DNA of 64,000 nucleotides from Rhodosporidiobolus odoratus (taxonomy: Eukaryota > Basidiomycota > Microbotryomycetes > Sporidiobolales > Sporidiobolaceae): NCBI GenBank assembly GCA_034387635.1, contig JAOANU010000001.1:2232001-2296000 (forward strand). The letters are read 5' to 3'. Both the position numbers and the translations under genes were made by a program. The notes under the pieces were generated by a model. The model had not been told where the DNA came from and did no database searches. It was given only the letters and a program-made list of their open reading frames with translations. Shown piece by piece: positions 61,701 to 64,000 of the stretch (position 1 is the stretch's first letter; each line of letters begins with the position of its first letter).

Positions 61701-64000
61701 ACTGACGTCCACTCCGCCTGCTGCCTTTCCTCTCTTTCCCGTCGTCGGCGAACGCTTGAAAACTCGCCTTTGTACTCGCCTTCGCAGGTACTGGGACGCG
61801 ACCGAAAACCTCCTCGGCGTGCTCTGCAACCCGACGCCCCAAGCCACTCCAGCCGCAACTGCCGCTGCCACGGCTGCCGGGGAAGCGCTCGCGCCGACGC
61901 AACCTCGGTACCATGACGCCCTCGCTCTCTGCGACTACGTCGAATCACAAATCTTCACTCCTGCAGCTTCTCCCGCTCACCCCGCCGTACCTCCCTCCGC
62001 TGCCGCCTTCCTGACACCTCTCTCCCAGCTACCCCGACCACGCCCTCTTCCTCCTACGGTACCCTACAACCACGTCCACCGCCTGCAGAACCTCTTCTAC
62101 GCCAAGGGTAACCTCCGTCTCGCGCTCGGAGATAACCACGCGGCTCAAGATGAATACGAAAAGGCCGTCGAAGTCGCCCTCTCCCTTCCCGAATGGGCGA
62201 ACCAAATCCCCGGCATGCAGTGGCCCGTCGAAGGGTGCTCCGTGCGAGACCTTGTCGTCGTTGCCACCGTCGTCGGCCGGATCCTCGCCGCTTACGCTCA
62301 AGGCGGATCGGACCCATCTCTCGTCGCTCGTACTGCCGCTTCTTACGGCGTTGCAGACGAGCGAGGTGGGATCCAGTTCGACCAGCTCTTCCACGTCGTT
62401 CGGACAGGCGGCGAGGCTTACATCGCCAAACTCCTCGAGCAGGGCGGAGGTGTCCTCCCGACCGTGCTGCTCGAACCGCACCTCCTCGCTCAATTGCCCG
62501 GCATGCTTTTCGCCGAGTCTCGAGGAAAGCTACCATCTCTGCTGGACCCGGCAATCGTTTCCAGCGACCCGAGTACCGCAGCCGTCGTCGACCCCGCACG
62601 CACAACCATCGAGCAATCCGCAAAGCAAACAACGAGTACGATGCTCCTCACCCTCGCCAAGATGCTTCAAGACTCTCTGAGCCCGACGAGCGACGTGAGG
62701 AGGACGATTGGGGGAATCCCGGCCAGTCAGAGTTTGTTGTTGCCGCTTTATTATGTCGCTTTAGCACTTTATCCGAGTCCTTCGACTTGTAACAACCTTG
62801 GGATCCTTCTTTCTACGCTGAACGCGACGACGTTGATTGGACATCAGGATCCGAAGATGCCGCCGGCGGTTTTGACCGGGCAGGTGCGTCTCTTCTTTTC
62901 CCTCTTTCTTCGCTTTACTTCTCACTCCTGACGCTTATCGGCTTGATCTGGCTAGCAACTCGCTCTGCGTTACTACCACACCGGTCTCAAACTCGACGCT
63001 CGCCATCCGCACCTCTACACCAACCTCGGCTCGCTCCTCAAAGACATGGGCAAACTCCCCGAAGCAGTCGAGATGTACAAGCGGGCTGTCGAGTACAACC
63101 CTACTGTGCGTCTATTGCTTCTGGTCCCTGTTCATTTTGTACCGGTGCTTACGACTTGTTGAGGGGTAGTTCGATGTTGCACTAGCAAATCTCGCCAACG
63201 CAGTCAAGGACACGGGTCAGATTCAGGAGTCGGTCCCTTACTATAAGGAAGCGGTCAGGTTAAACCCGCAGTTCCCGGAGGCGGTGTGTGGGTTGATCAA
63301 TGCGCTGGGGGGGATTTGTGATTGGCATGGACGAGGGGGAGTGGGCGTGGGTTTCTTACTTTCTCTTGTTCTCTTCTCCCTTCGTATCTTCCGTTCGCCG
63401 CTTTCCAGGGTTGCGCTCTCAAAGGACTCCGCTCAAGGGGGCTGACTCTCTCGGGCATGTGCAGGAGGAATGGCTCGTCGACCCGCACAAAAACCTCGTT
63501 CACGCTCCGGCCGCGCCTGGTCGACCCCTCGCCCGACAAGGTTACATGGCGCAAATCTCGGACCTGGTCGCCAAGCAGCTGCAGGACGGGTACTCGTACG
63601 GTCTCGGCTCGCTGGCAAACTACGGCAACCTCGACGACTGGCTCGGGCTCATCTCGTCGGCTTTGTATGGCACCACTCCACAACAGGCCGGTGATCTGAT
63701 GCAGGTCTGGGTCGAGCGGTTCACCTTCCTCCTCAGCGATTTCGACCGCAGGCGCAGCCAGATCAACGAAGGAGGGTACCTTATCCGCCTCATTGAGCGG
63801 TTGATGCGAAGAATTCAGCGGAGGTGGTATCTCGCTGAGTTTGGTAAGACGGCGTACCTGGGTTCTGATGCTCCTGCGCCGAAGCGCATCAAGCCGACAC
63901 AAGCGGATGTTGGTCGGTATCGTCGCCCACCTTTGCCGCCTTCTCTTCCTCCTATACCCGTCGCCGTACGTTTCCCTTCTGCGTCCCTCTCCTCAGCCCG
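58787..64000 (+). CDS. TPR O-linked N-acetylglucosaminyltransferase (OGT/SPY type), 3' truncated by window
   Basis: The long first exon (58787-61478) encodes about 780 disordered Ser/Pro/Ala-rich residues and then TPR units: SYAHALYAKDASSDELLPLL and LLISCVYYTRGELESSLWYN. Later exons continue with SNIGTTLRAMGKWTEAENWW, NLFYAKGNLRLALGDNHAAQ, LYTNLGSLLKDMGKLPEAVE and LANLANAVKDTGQIQESVPY, and then the start of the catalytic part: VCGLINALGGICDWHGRGG, GRPLARQGYMAQISDLVAKQ and YLIRLIERLMRRIQRRWYL. This is the OGT/SPINDLY arrangement, which puts GlcNAc (or fucose in SPY) on nuclear and cytosolic proteins. The sugar-nucleotide site lies beyond the window, so donor specificity is open. Junctions at 61478, 61662, 62883 and 63104 keep frame. 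Confidence 0.85.

Overview
The window reads as nuclear DNA of a GC-rich, intron-rich basidiomycete yeast. Most genes carry several short GT-AG introns of about 40-95 bp, with CTGAC/CTAAC-like branch sites just before the acceptor. Gene order is compact, with genes on both strands, and codons favour C or G at the third position. The conserved genes are all fungal, and the overall style suggests Pucciniomycotina (a Rhodotorula/Microbotryomycetes-type red yeast); that placement is inference. I see no transposon, rRNA, tRNA or CRISPR array.

Layout. 1-557: 3' end of a leucine-rich/F-box-like gene. 1203-4663: a large secreted cysteine-rich protein of the growth-factor-receptor/furin-repeat type. 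5320-6475, 17494-18548 and 20158-21091: three paralogous two-finger transcription factors with shared intron positions. Among and after these lie RXT3 (Rpd3L histone deacetylase complex), RSM10 (mitoribosomal uS10m), a haspin kinase, VPS25 (ESCRT-II), GPN1/NPA3 (RNA polymerase II assembly GTPase) and ARH1 (mitochondrial ferredoxin reductase). 26690-29744: two unrecognised genes facing each other. 30452-42841: a probable SLD7 (replication initiation), EFG1 (pre-rRNA processing), MCD4 (GPI-anchor synthesis), a monocarboxylate-type MFS transporter and a LOA1-like acyltransferase. 43197-49894: a Ser-rich single-pass membrane protein, a doubtful small spliced gene, and a disordered protein ending in a membrane segment and 81-bp repeats. 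50552-54181: a decayed paralogue of the gene at 1203, with at least six in-frame stops. 54783-64000: SNF1 and an O-GlcNAc transferase (SPY/OGT type, cut by the window end), head to head across 610 bp.

Most of the content is housekeeping. The less ordinary parts are: the live/dead pair of exon-modular cysteine-rich genes; the cluster of three zinc-finger paralogues, each with a C2HC second finger (H-X5-C) and two of them with unusually long gene-free flanks; the divergent SNF1/OGT pair; and the uncharacterised tail-anchor-like protein with an in-frame minisatellite. Six divergent pairs share short promoters: RSM10/haspin, VPS25/GPN1, ARH1/26690 gene, SLD7/EFG1, MFS/LOA1 and SNF1/OGT.
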